A stretch of DNA of 64,000 nt from Bacteroidales bacterium (GTDB lineage Bacteria > Bacteroidota > Bacteroidia > Bacteroidales > F082): contig JAEEON010000043.1 of NCBI GenBank assembly GCA_016284305.1, positions 1 through 64,000 on the forward strand. Direction: 5' to 3'. Below are positions 54,889 through 63,501 of the stretch, one piece after another. Made by a program: the position numbers and the translations under genes. The first letter of the stretch is position 1. Each line of letters opens with the position of its first letter. The notes under the pieces were generated by a model. The model was not told the origin of the DNA. It saw nothing but the letters and a program-made list of their open reading frames with translations, and did no database searches.

Positions 54889-55577
54889 ACTCCCAATACA
54901 GTCCTACCGGTTTTTCCTTCCTGCCCGTGGTGGTCAAAAACTTGCTGATCATCAACGGCATCTTGTTTTTGGCTGACTTGGTCATGCCCCGTTTTGGCAT
55001 CGACCTCTCCAGCATCCTCGGCCTGCATTTCTTCATGGCCTCCGACTTCCATATCTATCAGATCTTCACCTACATGTTCATGCATGGCAACTTCACCCAT
55101 CTGTTTTTCAACATGTTCGCTTTGTGGATGTTCGGAAATACCCTCGAAAACATTTGGGGCCCGAAACGTTTCTTGCTGTTTTACATCCTCTGTGGATTGG
55201 GCGCTGGACTGATGCAGGAGGGAGTGCAATATATCGAGTATGTGGTGAAACTATCACAATATCAAACGGTTAATTTGGGAGGCGGGAATCTCATCCCCAT
55301 GAGTCAATATCTCAATATGATGACGACGGTAGGTGCTTCAGGTGCCATTTATGGCTTGCTGTTGGCCTTTGGAATGATGTTTCCTAATTCGTTGATTTAC
55401 TTGTATTTCTTCGTGCCTATCAAGGCTAAGTGGTTCGTCATCGGCTATGCTGTCATCGAGTTGCTGACGGGTGTCATGTCGGCAAGCGATGGTGTGGCGC
55501 ATTTTGCTCACTTGGGCGGCATGCTGATGGGTTTGATTATCCTGCTGATTTGGAAAAAGAAAGGACGTCTTTACTGA
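54885..55577 (+). CDS. Rhomboid intramembrane protease
   Basis: 230 residues, six to seven membrane helices. MHGNFTHLFFNMFALWMFG (HxxxN), catalytic Ser in VGASGAIYGLLLAF, catalytic His in DGVAHFAHLGGMLMG. Inner-membrane serine protease. Its stop overlaps the next ATG by one base (TGATG). Confidence 0.93.
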   Translation: MNSQYSPTGFSFLPVVVKNLLIINGILFLADLVMPRFGIDLSSILGLHFFMASDFHIYQIFTYMFMHGNFTHLFFNMFALWMFGNTLENIWGPKRFLLFYILCGLGAGLMQEGVQYIEYVVKLSQYQTVNLGGGNLIPMSQYLNMMTTVGASGAIYGLLLAFGMMFPNSLIYLYFFVPIKAKWFVIGYAVIELLTGVMSASDGVAHFAHLGGMLMGLIILLIWKKKGRLY

Positions 55578-56719
55578 TGAGAGAACAAGATCGTAATGAA
55601 CGGGTTGAACGGCGAGAGCGCCGAGGGTTCTTCGGAAGGCTGATTGTGGGCCTTTTGACCTTTCTTGCGCTTATCGGATTGGTGGCGATGGCACTCAGTG
55701 TGTCGAGCAGCTACATCGACCCGATGAAGTTCGTGTGGGCTTCGTTTTTCGGCTTGGCCTTTTGGGAGATCTTGCTTTTCAACGCACTCATCTTAACCCT
55801 TTTGGTGCTGATGTGGTCGCGTAAGGCTTGGATTGCGGTCTTGGCCTTGTTGATTGCCGTGCCGGGCATCTTGAGGTCGTATTCCAACGGAAAGCCCAGC
55901 GAAGGAGGCAATATCCGCATCATGTCATACAATGTGCGCATATTCAAAGATTTATATGATAGTAAGAAGGATGCTTCCGATGTGGCTAATGGCATTGTGA
56001 GCATGGTGCGGGAAAACCATCCCGATGTACTTTGTATCCAGGAATTCGGCTATTTCCTGAGCAAAAAGGGGAGGCCGGAACTCATCAGAATCTTCGGTGA
56101 TTTGACCGAGATGCCTTATCATTATTACCATAAGAAGGCATATTTCGGTGGCAATGTCATCTATTCGAAATATCCTATCAGTGCCATCAGCGACGATACG
56201 CATTTTGGTAAGGAAAACGACTATGGCGCTGTGGCTCAGATCGATGCGGGTAAAAAAGGGAAGTTTCTCGTTGTTTGCTCGCACCTGACCTCGTTTAAGT
56301 TGACTCAAGAGGAGATTTCCGTTCTTTCCGAGCCTGGCAACTCCAAAGAGGCAGTGCAAGAGTACGGGAAGTCGATCGTGGTCAAGCTGAGGAATGCCTA
56401 TCGGCAACGTAGTCTTCAGGTCAACCAGCTGTTGGCCGATATCCCCCATGACGGGCGTGCCATCCTTCTGTGCGGCGATTTCAACGACACCCCGCTGTCT
56501 TACACCTACCATCAGATCAAGAAGGCCGGTTTCATCGATGGCTTTGTGGAGACGGGTAAAGGCATCGGCCATACTTATGCGGGTAAACTACCGCTGCTTC
56601 GTATCGACTATATTTGGTGTAACGACCAAGTCCAGCCTATGAAGTTCAAGAGGCTGCGTTTCAAGGGGTCAGACCATTATCCGGTGATGTTGGATTTCAA
56701 GTTGAGCCATGGAATTTAA
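55577..56719 (+). CDS. Endonuclease/exonuclease/phosphatase family membrane protein
   Basis: 380 residues from ATG 55577; an in-frame start at 55430 lies inside the rhomboid gene and is rejected. Charged N-terminus, two to three membrane helices (about 20-100), then an EEP domain: IRIMSYNVRIF, LCIQEFGYFL, LLCGDFNDTPLSYTY, LRIDYIWCND, GSDHYPVMLDF. Metal-dependent phosphoesterase; substrate unknown. Overlaps uvrB by 11 bases. Confidence 0.9.
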   Translation: MREQDRNERVERRERRGFFGRLIVGLLTFLALIGLVAMALSVSSSYIDPMKFVWASFFGLAFWEILLFNALILTLLVLMWSRKAWIAVLALLIAVPGILRSYSNGKPSEGGNIRIMSYNVRIFKDLYDSKKDASDVANGIVSMVRENHPDVLCIQEFGYFLSKKGRPELIRIFGDLTEMPYHYYHKKAYFGGNVIYSKYPISAISDDTHFGKENDYGAVAQIDAGKKGKFLVVCSHLTSFKLTQEEISVLSEPGNSKEAVQEYGKSIVVKLRNAYRQRSLQVNQLLADIPHDGRAILLCGDFNDTPLSYTYHQIKKAGFIDGFVETGKGIGHTYAGKLPLLRIDYIWCNDQVQPMKFKRLRFKGSDHYPVMLDFKLSHGI

Positions 56720-58715
56720 GTTAGTCTCGGATTTCAAGCCCACGGGTGACCAGCCGGAAGCCATCAAACAGCTTGTTGAAGGGCTCCAGAGGGGCGATGC
56801 TGCCCAGACCTTGCTCGGCGTCACTGGGTCGGGCAAGACTTTCACCATCGCTAATGTCTTGGCCCAAGTCAACCGACCTGCCTTGGTGCTCAGCCATAAC
56901 AAGACGCTTGCGGCTCAGCTCTATGGCGAGTTCAAACAGTTCTTCCCGGAGAATGCCGTGGAGTATTTCGTCTCTTATTACGACTACTATCAGCCAGAGG
57001 CTTTCATCCCTTCGACCAACACCTATATCGAGAAGGACCTCTCCATCAACTCCGACATCGAGAAACTCCGTCTCAGCACCACTACGGCCTTGATGTCGGG
57101 GCGACGTGACATCATCGTGGTGTCGTCGGTGTCGTGCCTCTATGGCATCGGCAACCCCGACGACTTTAGTGAGAACGTCATTTATGTGTCTCGGGGTCAG
57201 CGTCGTAGCCGCGACGACGTGGCCAAGGCTTTGGTCAGCGCTCTCTATAGCCGCAACGAGATCGAGTTTACCCAAGGCAAGTTCCGCATCAAAGGGGAGA
57301 CCCTCGACGTGTTTCCGGCTTATGCCGACATCGCCTATCGCATCGTTTTTTGGGACGACGAGATCGATGCCATCGAGAGCTTCAATCCCGTCACAGGCAG
57401 CCGTATCGAAGAGATTTCTGAACTGACCATCTTCCCTGCCAATATTTTCATCACCTCAAAGGACAAGTTGAACCAGGCTGTTGAAGAGATCCAACAGGAC
57501 ATGTTCAGGCAGACGGAATATTTCCGTGAGATAGGCAAGAACTTGGAAGCCAAACGGTTGGAAGACCGAGTGAACTATGATATCGAGATGATGCGTGAGT
57601 TGGGCTATTGTTCTGGCATCGAGAACTATTCGCGTTATTTCGACGGCAGGAGTCCGGGTACGCGTCCGTTCTGTCTGTTGGACTATTTCCCTGAGGACTT
57701 CATCACCGTCATCGACGAGAGTCATGTCACGGTGCCACAGATCCGTGGGATGCATGGTGGCGACCGTTCGCGCAAGCAGACGTTGGTAGAGTATGGCTTC
57801 CGTTTGCCTTCCGCGCTCGACAACCGTCCGTTGCAGTTCAGCGAGTTCGAGGCGTTGACGGGGCAGAAGATCTTTGTGAGTGCCACCCCCGATGACTACG
57901 AGCTGCAGCAGAGCGAGGGTGTGTATGTAGAGCAGTTGATCCGTCCTACGGGGTTGTTGGATCCCGTCATCGAGGTGAGGCCCAGCGTCAACCAGGTCGA
58001 TGACCTGCTCGAGGAGATCAAGAAGGTGAGGGAGAAGCAGCAGCGAGTGTTGGTGACGACGCTCACGAAGCGCATGGCTGAGGAGCTGAACACCTATCTC
58101 AACAATTTGAAGATCAAGGCACGTTACATCCATTCCGATGTCGATACCTTGGAACGTGTGGAGATCTTGCGAGGCTTGCGTGTCGGCGACTTCGACGTGT
58201 TGGTTGGGGTCAACTTGTTGCGTGAGGGTTTGGACTTGCCCGAGGTGAGTCTGGTGGCCATTTTGGATGCCGACAAGGAGGGTTTCTTACGTTCGGAGCG
58301 CTCGTTGACGCAGACGGCGGGTCGTGCGGCCCGTAACGCAGAGAGCAAGGTCATCATGTATGCCAGCACCATCACCGTGTCGATGCAGCGCACCATCGAC
58401 GAGACCAACCGACGTCGGTCGAAGCAGATCGCTTACAACGAGGCGCATGGCATCGTGCCCAAGACCATTGTGAAGGCCATTGACAGCTCGTTGTCCGAGG
58501 CGACGGGTAGGAGGGGTATCTCCTACACGCAGCAGGAGGAGCGTCCCGTGGCGATGGCTGCTGAGCAGGTTGAATACAAGACCCAGAAGCAGCTCGACAA
58601 GGCCATTTTGGAGGCCAAGAAAAACATGGAGAAGGCCGTCAAGGAGATGGACTTCTTGGCTGCTGCCCAGTATCGCGATGAGATGTTGCGTTTGAAGGCG
58701 ATGGAGGTGGGCTGA
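56709..58715 (+). CDS. uvrB: Excinuclease ABC subunit B
   Basis: 668 residues. Walker A GVTGSGKTFT, damage-probing beta-hairpin YYDYYQPEAFIP, helicase motifs GMHGGDRSRKQTLVEYGFRLPSALDNRPL, SATPDDYEL, GRAARN, and a C-terminal UVR motif (LDKAILEAKKNMEKAVKEMDF) for UvrC binding. Nucleotide excision repair. Last gene of the mutL series. Confidence 0.96.
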   Translation: MEFKLVSDFKPTGDQPEAIKQLVEGLQRGDAAQTLLGVTGSGKTFTIANVLAQVNRPALVLSHNKTLAAQLYGEFKQFFPENAVEYFVSYYDYYQPEAFIPSTNTYIEKDLSINSDIEKLRLSTTTALMSGRRDIIVVSSVSCLYGIGNPDDFSENVIYVSRGQRRSRDDVAKALVSALYSRNEIEFTQGKFRIKGETLDVFPAYADIAYRIVFWDDEIDAIESFNPVTGSRIEEISELTIFPANIFITSKDKLNQAVEEIQQDMFRQTEYFREIGKNLEAKRLEDRVNYDIEMMRELGYCSGIENYSRYFDGRSPGTRPFCLLDYFPEDFITVIDESHVTVPQIRGMHGGDRSRKQTLVEYGFRLPSALDNRPLQFSEFEALTGQKIFVSATPDDYELQQSEGVYVEQLIRPTGLLDPVIEVRPSVNQVDDLLEEIKKVREKQQRVLVTTLTKRMAEELNTYLNNLKIKARYIHSDVDTLERVEILRGLRVGDFDVLVGVNLLREGLDLPEVSLVAILDADKEGFLRSERSLTQTAGRAARNAESKVIMYASTITVSMQRTIDETNRRRSKQIAYNEAHGIVPKTIVKAIDSSLSEATGRRGISYTQQEERPVAMAAEQVEYKTQKQLDKAILEAKKNMEKAVKEMDFLAAAQYRDEMLRLKAMEVG

Positions 58716-58738
58716 CGAAGATTTTTTTTCATTATCCC

Positions 58739-58769
58739 TTGCATATTCCAAAAAAATAACATACTTTTG
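58739..58769 (+). promoter_or_regulatory. Promoter of small RNA 1
   Basis: TTG at 58739-58741, 20 bp, TACTTTTG at 58762-58769. Identical in the second copy (59599-59629). Confidence 0.7.
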
Positions 58770-58774
58770 CAGTC

Positions 58775-58925
58775 AGATAGTGGGCTTGGCCACTTTAAAC
58801 AACCATTAGCCTCGTTTTGGTAAAGTACCTCCAACGTCATTAAGTGACGGCAGACGATGGACGAGGGGGTTAAATCACCTGTGGAAAAAGTATTAAAAAG
58901 GAACGGGGCGACCCGTTTCTTTTTT
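58775..58925 (+). ncRNA. Structured small RNA, copy 1
   Basis: Starts after a full-consensus promoter. The 5' part, through hairpin AGTGG/CCACT and AAACAACCATTA, is identical to copy 2. The variable part forms an outer stem CCTCGT/ACGAGG enclosing CGTCA/TGACG, and is followed by shared bases GCAGAC(G/A)ATGG and GGTT..ATCACC. It ends with AACGGG/CCCGTT and a T-rich tract. About 150 nt, no ORF. It converges with the nuclease gene at 58924-59502, whose stop lies in the terminator. Confidence 0.75.
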
Positions 58926-59502
58926 ATTTAATATTGTCGGTTATCCATTTCTTATCATACACAAGGTCACGATTAAGATAATACCAATGACCATGGTAAT
59001 TTAGGTAAATAGCTCTAAGTCTTTTGGACCAACCCCGTCTTAAACTGAAAGTTAGTTTTGATTTGCTGATTCTTCCAGTGACATCGAGGATTAGGTTGGG
59101 TGCTTGATTCACTCCTTCTGAAAGGTGTGAAATAATGGTTTCTGTTGATGGATTTCCACATGTTTTTATGTCAACGGCAATAGCTTTGAAGGTCTTTTTA
59201 TCGATAAGATAAATATCATTTCTTTTATTGCTCACATCTCTTGTCAAGGATCGGATTTCTTTGATTTGTCCATCGTTTGGAAACACAAGATAGTATCCGT
59301 CGGTTTTGGCCAGTTTTTTTGCTGTTTGGATTTCGGTTTCATTAGGCTTGGCACCTTTCATAATAATAATGTTATCGTGAAGCTCATCAAAGCATTCCTC
59401 TTCCATCATTAATTGAAAGTTGTGTTTCCTGGTTTTCAAAGTCGCTTTGTGTAGGCTTTGTTCCACCAAGATGCTCATTGATCCAAAATCTTTTGCCGAC
59501 AT
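58924..59502 (-). CDS. PD-(D/E)XK nuclease-like protein, copy 1 (CdiA-CT-like)
   Basis: 192 residues from ATG 59502; the earlier TTG lies within the -7 box TATTTTTG. GAKPNETEIQTAKKLAKTDGYYLVFP (Glu), RNDIYLID (Asp) and AVDIKT (DxK) follow the PD-(D/E)XK pattern of CdiA C-terminal tRNase-type toxins, with VNQAPNLILDV afterwards as in that group. The first 140 residues are nearly identical to the copy at 59791-60366, the last 50 differ. No signal, no immunity gene; a small RNA is encoded convergently at its 3' end. Toxicity is inferred. Confidence 0.75.
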   Translation of the reverse strand: MSAKDFGSMSILVEQSLHKATLKTRKHNFQLMMEEECFDELHDNIIIMKGAKPNETEIQTAKKLAKTDGYYLVFPNDGQIKEIRSLTRDVSNKRNDIYLIDKKTFKAIAVDIKTCGNPSTETIISHLSEGVNQAPNLILDVTGRISKSKLTFSLRRGWSKRLRAIYLNYHGHWYYLNRDLVYDKKWITDNIK

Positions 59503-59598
59503 GTTTAAAAATTTCAGCAAAAATAATAAATAGAATTTATATATATAGTATATTTAATTATATTATTGATTATTAAAAAGATTATTTTTCATTATCCC

Positions 59599-59629
59599 TT
59601 GCATATTCCAAAAAAATAACATACTTTTG
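59599..59629 (+). promoter_or_regulatory. Promoter of small RNA 2
   Basis: TTG at 59599-59601, 20 bp, TACTTTTG at 59622-59629, within an 84-base block identical to copy 1. Confidence 0.7.
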
Positions 59630-59634
59630 CAGTC

Positions 59635-59793
59635 AGATAGTGGGCTTGGCCACTTTAAACAACCATTACGTCGGCATTTGGCTATGGAACGCCAACACTT
59701 TTTTAGTGCAGACAATGGGCTGACAGGTTTGATCACCGGAGTTAAAAGTATCTAAAATAGGAGCGATCGAAAAAACGGTCGCTCTTTTTATTA
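59635..59793 (+). ncRNA. Structured small RNA, copy 2
   Basis: Same 5' part as copy 1 to base 59668. The variable part pairs GTCGGC/GCTGAC in place of the CCTCGT/ACGAGG stem of copy 1, with inner TTGGC/GCCAA and CACT/AGTG hairpins. Shared GCAGACAATGG and GGTTTGATCACC follow, then a terminator GAGCGATCG/CGGTCGCTC with T5. The replaced stems keep pairing, which supports a conserved structure. Confidence 0.75.
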
Positions 59794-60366
59794 TAGTAAC
59801 TTATTAAGTTGATTGTTGTCGAAAACTTTTGCTTTATCGAGCAGATGCCAGTGACCATGGTAATTAAGGTATAAGAACTTTAATCTCTTCGACCAACCTC
59901 CTCTCAACCCTTTAATGAGTTTAAGTTTGCTTACTTTCCCAGTAATATCGAGGATTAGGTTGGGTGCTTGATTCACTCCTTCTGAAAGGTGAGAGATAAT
60001 GGTTTCTATTGATGGGTTTCCGCATGTTTTTATGTCAACGGCAATAGCTTTGAAGGTCTTTTTGTCGATAAGATAAATATCATTTCTTTTATTGCTCACA
60101 TTCCTTGTCAAGGATCGGATTTCTTTGATTTGTCCATCGTTTGGAAACACAAGATAGTATTCGTCGGTTTTGGCCAGCTTTTTTGCTGTTTGAATTTCGG
60201 TTTCATTGGGCTTGGCACCTTTCATAATAATGATGTTATCGTGAAGCTTATCAAAGCATTCCTCTTCCATCATTAATTGAAAGGTATGTTTCCTGGTTTT
60301 CAAAGTCGCTTTGTGTAGGCTTTGTTCCACCAAGATGCTCATTGATCCAAAATCTTTTGCCGACAT
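59791..60366 (-). CDS. PD-(D/E)XK nuclease-like protein, copy 2
   Basis: 191 residues from ATG 60366 under TACTTTTG (minus). Same catalytic pattern as copy 1 (ETEIQTAKKLAKTDEYYLVFP, RNDIYLID, AVDIKT). From NLILDITGKVS on the sequence departs from copy 1 (GLRGGWSKRLKFLYLNYHGHW is still alike, the tail is not). Tandem duplicate of the whole RNA-plus-gene unit, period about 860 bases. Confidence 0.75.
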   Translation of the reverse strand: MSAKDFGSMSILVEQSLHKATLKTRKHTFQLMMEEECFDKLHDNIIIMKGAKPNETEIQTAKKLAKTDEYYLVFPNDGQIKEIRSLTRNVSNKRNDIYLIDKKTFKAIAVDIKTCGNPSIETIISHLSEGVNQAPNLILDITGKVSKLKLIKGLRGGWSKRLKFLYLNYHGHWHLLDKAKVFDNNQLNKLL

Positions 60367-60514
60367 GTTTAAAAATTTCAGCAAAAGTAATAAAACAAAT
60401 TATATATATGATATATTTGTTTGTATTATATTGAATTATTATAATGATTAAAATGTGGTTTTCAATAATAGATATAATATTTAATCTTTATTGTGTAAAT
60501 AATATAATTAATAT

Positions 60515-60522
60515 TATATTTG
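60515..60522 (+). promoter_or_regulatory. -7 box TATATTTG
   Basis: Lies downstream of several in-frame starts and 38 bases before ATG 60561, and therefore fixes that start for the next gene. Confidence 0.55.
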
Positions 60523-60560
60523 CAACTCGAAAAACAACAATTAATCTAAACAACAGTGTT

Positions 60561-61148
60561 ATGGATGCGATAATTACCTTTTTGGTTGAGCGATGGCCGT
60601 TATTCGCCATCGTACTTATTTCTGTGGTAGTAACAGTGATTATTTGCAAGTGGTATTTCAACCGTTTTGTGCCTACGGAGAAGAATGTGGTCAGCAACCA
60701 GAAACGAATTGATGAGTTGCCTTGTGCGAAACACGAGGAAGAGATATCGTCTATTCGAGCTTATTTATTGGTGAAATACCCCAAGGCGTTTGGGAGTTAT
60801 GCGCAGAAGAAGAGTCCACGTTGTCTTAACGAAGAAGGGGAGAAGCTTTTTGAGGAGATTGGGGGAGCGGGATTCCTTGCGGCCCATGGCGCCATGTTAA
60901 TGGAGAGGATGGAGCAGAAAAAACCGAAGACTCCTCTTGACGTGGAGTTTTTTGCGCTTGACACGTTATATGGGATGTTGGGAGATGACATGTTCAACGA
61001 CATTAAGCGATGGGTATATGACAGTCCTATGCGAAGGCTGATCCTTGATGGAGTAGAAAAGGATTACGAGGTGACGATGGGGGATGTGTGTTTCGTGTTG
61101 AGTATTCCTTTACGTGACCTGTATTTGGAGATGCATAGCATTAATTAA
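60561..61148 (+). CDS. Membrane-anchored hypothetical protein
   Basis: 195 residues. One N-terminal membrane helix (WPLFAIVLISVVVTVIICKW), then a cytoplasmic helical domain (HEEEISSIRAYLLVKYPKAFGSY; LNEEGEKLFEEIGGAGFLAAHG). No family recognised. Located directly after the RNA/nuclease cassettes and before an IS remnant; association with the cassettes is possible but unsupported. Confidence 0.75.
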   Translation: MDAIITFLVERWPLFAIVLISVVVTVIICKWYFNRFVPTEKNVVSNQKRIDELPCAKHEEEISSIRAYLLVKYPKAFGSYAQKKSPRCLNEEGEKLFEEIGGAGFLAAHGAMLMERMEQKKPKTPLDVEFFALDTLYGMLGDDMFNDIKRWVYDSPMRRLILDGVEKDYEVTMGDVCFVLSIPLRDLYLEMHSIN

Positions 61149-61419
61149 AGTTTTGTTTTTTTTATTCCGGTTGACTTAGAGAGAGTTGCGTTATTGTGGT
61201 CAAAGATTTCGATCAAAACAGAGCGCTGGACTTGATTTTTTCTCTGTTGCTCTCAAAAAAGTAGACACGGGAAGGTGAAAAAAACTGAAAGACGTACCTT
61301 TGTAGCCGTTAAGGATGTTCGTCTTGGAGAGAGTGGCGGTTGACCACGAACGGAAAGCCAACATCCTTAACGGACCAAGGAGTCGGACAGTCCAAGTTCA
61401 CCGGAAAGGAGAATCTACC

Positions 61420-61767
61420 ATGTCAAAACACTTGAACCCGCTTGAGAAAGAGTTCCTAATCCGCCGCTACCGGAGCAACCAGAGGATCTCCATCCAGGAC
61501 TTCTGCAAGAACAACGGCATCACGGAGACGTCGCTCAGGAAATGGATGAAGCAGTATGACGAGGGCGGACTTGAAGGCCTTGCCCGCGCAAGTTCGGAAA
61601 CCAAGGAGGTGCTCCCGGAAGGCGTTGACCGGACGGAAGAATCCTACAAACGCGAGATCCTCAGACTCCGCATTGAGAACGAACGGCTAAAAAAAAGCTA
61701 TGCCGTTCAGACGAACGAGGATGGGGAACGGGAGTATGTTCGTTTAAAGCCGAAGAGTTCGAAATAG
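61420..61767 (+). CDS. IS3-family OrfA
   Basis: 115 residues from ATG 61420. HTH region (FLIRRYRSNQRISIQDFCKNNG, TETSLRKWMKQYDEGGLEGL) and a leucine-zipper-like helix (REILRLRIENERLKK). An A8 run at about 61689-61696 is a slippery site: a -1 shift there continues openly into orfB (LSRDNPVKDICELMGVSRAG), the usual way IS3 elements make OrfAB. Non-functional without the rest of orfB. Confidence 0.8.
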   Translation: MSKHLNPLEKEFLIRRYRSNQRISIQDFCKNNGITETSLRKWMKQYDEGGLEGLARASSETKEVLPEGVDRTEESYKREILRLRIENERLKKSYAVQTNEDGEREYVRLKPKSSK

Positions 61768-61961
61768 TGTACCTGCTGTCCCGCGACAACCCTGTCAAGG
61801 ACATCTGCGAACTGATGGGCGTGAGCCGCGCCGGATACTACAAGTGGAAGAACCGCAAGCCGTCCCCACGAGACCACAGACGAGAGGAAATCGTAGCCCT
61901 CGTCAGGAAGGCCCACGAGGAGCATCCCACCCACGGCTACCGTTGGACAGCTCTGATATAA
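61767..61961 (+). pseudogene. IS3-family OrfB, truncated
   Basis: Only the N-terminal HTH part is present: YLLSRDNPVKDICELMGVSR, AGYYKWKNRKPSP, REEIVALVRKAHEEHPTHGYRW, after which the sequence breaks into TALI and a stop. The integrase catalytic domain is lost. Confidence 0.85.
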
Positions 61962-62009
61962 GAGTGGCGAATTGCTCTCTGACATCGTTGATATTAGTCT
62001 TTTCTTTTG

Positions 62010-62017
62010 TATCTTTG
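62010..62017 (+). promoter_or_regulatory. -7 box of PEGA-domain gene
   Basis: TATCTTTG, 95 bases before the ATG at 62113, giving a leader of about 90 nt. Confidence 0.55.
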
Positions 62018-62112
62018 CGCCATAATAGCACTCGCCAAGCTGATGGATGTTGGTTACTCTTTTCTGACTAATCTTACCCCGCTTTAAAGTGCTATAATAA
62101 ATAAGATAATCC

Positions 62113-63501
62113 ATGAAGAGAATACTACTCGCACTAATACTATCCACGCTTTTCATGCCGCTCCTGGCTCAGGACTTTGAAATCCTCAGCGTGGAGTCGC
62201 TTCCCGCGGACATGTCGGCCAGAGAAGAGATAAAGACCGACCATAATGACCGGCAATGTGCCTTGCTTCGTGTCGCCACACAGAACATCGCTCCCAATCA
62301 GCGCGAGGGATTCAGCTTCGTCCCGGATCTGGGATCCGAGGTGGTGCAACGTGCCACTCGCGACGGTGAGATCTGGCTGTGGGTGTCGCCTGGACTGAAA
62401 TACCTCCGCATCAAGCATAGAGACTGGGGCCAATACGAACTGCGGCTTCAGGATTATGTCACCAAGGTGGAGGCGCTGCACACCTACAAGATCACCATCA
62501 GGGGGACACTGCCATTGGCGGTGCAGGTGCCGGTCATGACATCGCCAACGCAACAGTATCTGGTCTTCCAGCTGTCGCCTGCCGATGCCGTGCTCGAAGT
62601 GGATGGCCAGTTGTGGGAGGTCGGCCCCGATGGGTCCGCCAAGAGGTATGTCAACTTCGGCACCTATTCCTATCGCGTGCAAGCTCCCAACTATCGTTCC
62701 GAGACGGGCAAGGTGACCGTTGACAATCCTAACGAAGCCCATACGGTTAGCGTGAAACTGAAATCCGACTTTGTGGAAGTGACGTTCAAAGTGGATGCCG
62801 ATGCCGAGATATGGGTGAACAACGAGAAGAAAGGAATACGCACCTGGACTGGCGTCTTGGGTAAGGGAACCTACAAGGTCGAATGTAAGCAGGAAGGCTT
62901 CGAGACCACGATGGTCTCGAGGGAAATCACCTCGGAGATGAATGGCCAGACCATCACGTTGCCGGCTCCCAAGCTTGTTTACGGCTCCCTGAACGTGGAA
63001 AGCACACCCATCGGCAGCATCTTTTACGTGATGGCCAACGGGGCCTATTCCTTGGCGCCGCAAACGTCGTTCGGACTTACCGTCGGCTCGTCGAAGAGCG
63101 TGGGGTGGTATGCCAGCCTGAGCAGCAACTTCGGGTTTGGGGACGCCCGCTATGAGTGCGACGGGGCAGGTGTCATCGCTGGGTTGTCGGAACCGTATTC
63201 CTATACGGGAGAGAAGCGTTCATCACGGATGGGAGTCACGGCGGGTATGGTGTTCAGGCTGTTTGACCCGTTGTATGCCTACGTTGGCGGCGGCTATGGC
63301 GTCCGAAACAAGTATTGGCAGCTTGACGATGGCAGTTGGGCTCGTTGCACGGACGATTCCTATCGAGGCGTTGCCATTGACGCAGGGCTCATGCTTCATT
63401 TCGGTGGCGTTGGCGTCTCGTTGGGAGTGCAGACCATCGGGGTGGATTATGTGGAAGCCAAAATTGGCATTGGTTACACCTTAAAAAGAAAGAAGCCATG
63501 A
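62113..63501 (+). CDS. PEGA-domain protein with beta-barrel-like C-terminus
   Basis: 462 residues. Signal peptide (MKRILLALILSTLFMPLLAQ), a beta-rich region, then PEGA-type modules (ADAEIWVNNEKKGIRTWTGVLGKGTYKVECKQEGFE; GSLNVESTPIGS), then a C-terminal segment with alternating strands (GWYASLSSNFGFG; YAYVGGGYGV) ending KRKKP. Surface or periplasmic protein. The junction SIFYVMANGAYSLAPQT loses part of the second PEGA module, perhaps an internal deletion. Overlaps the next gene by four bases. Confidence 0.85.
   Translation: MKRILLALILSTLFMPLLAQDFEILSVESLPADMSAREEIKTDHNDRQCALLRVATQNIAPNQREGFSFVPDLGSEVVQRATRDGEIWLWVSPGLKYLRIKHRDWGQYELRLQDYVTKVEALHTYKITIRGTLPLAVQVPVMTSPTQQYLVFQLSPADAVLEVDGQLWEVGPDGSAKRYVNFGTYSYRVQAPNYRSETGKVTVDNPNEAHTVSVKLKSDFVEVTFKVDADAEIWVNNEKKGIRTWTGVLGKGTYKVECKQEGFETTMVSREITSEMNGQTITLPAPKLVYGSLNVESTPIGSIFYVMANGAYSLAPQTSFGLTVGSSKSVGWYASLSSNFGFGDARYECDGAGVIAGLSEPYSYTGEKRSSRMGVTAGMVFRLFDPLYAYVGGGYGVRNKYWQLDDGSWARCTDDSYRGVAIDAGLMLHFGGVGVSLGVQTIGVDYVEAKIGIGYTLKRKKP

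Larger units (their letters stand above)
61258..61961 (+). mobile_element. IS3-family (IS150-like) remnant
   Basis: Holds the left part of an IS: promoter TACCTTTG (61295-61302), a 14-bp inverted repeat CCGTTAAGGATGTT / AACATCCTTAACGG (61306-61319, 61360-61373) at the transcript start, complete orfA and the first 80 or so codons of orfB. The catalytic DDE part and the right end are missing. Left end position is approximate. Confidence 0.75.

Noticed and set aside
60561-61148. Membrane protein as immunity factor for the nuclease-like genes
   Set aside because: It is on the opposite strand with its own promoter, present once for two cassettes, and has a membrane anchor unlike known tRNase immunity proteins.
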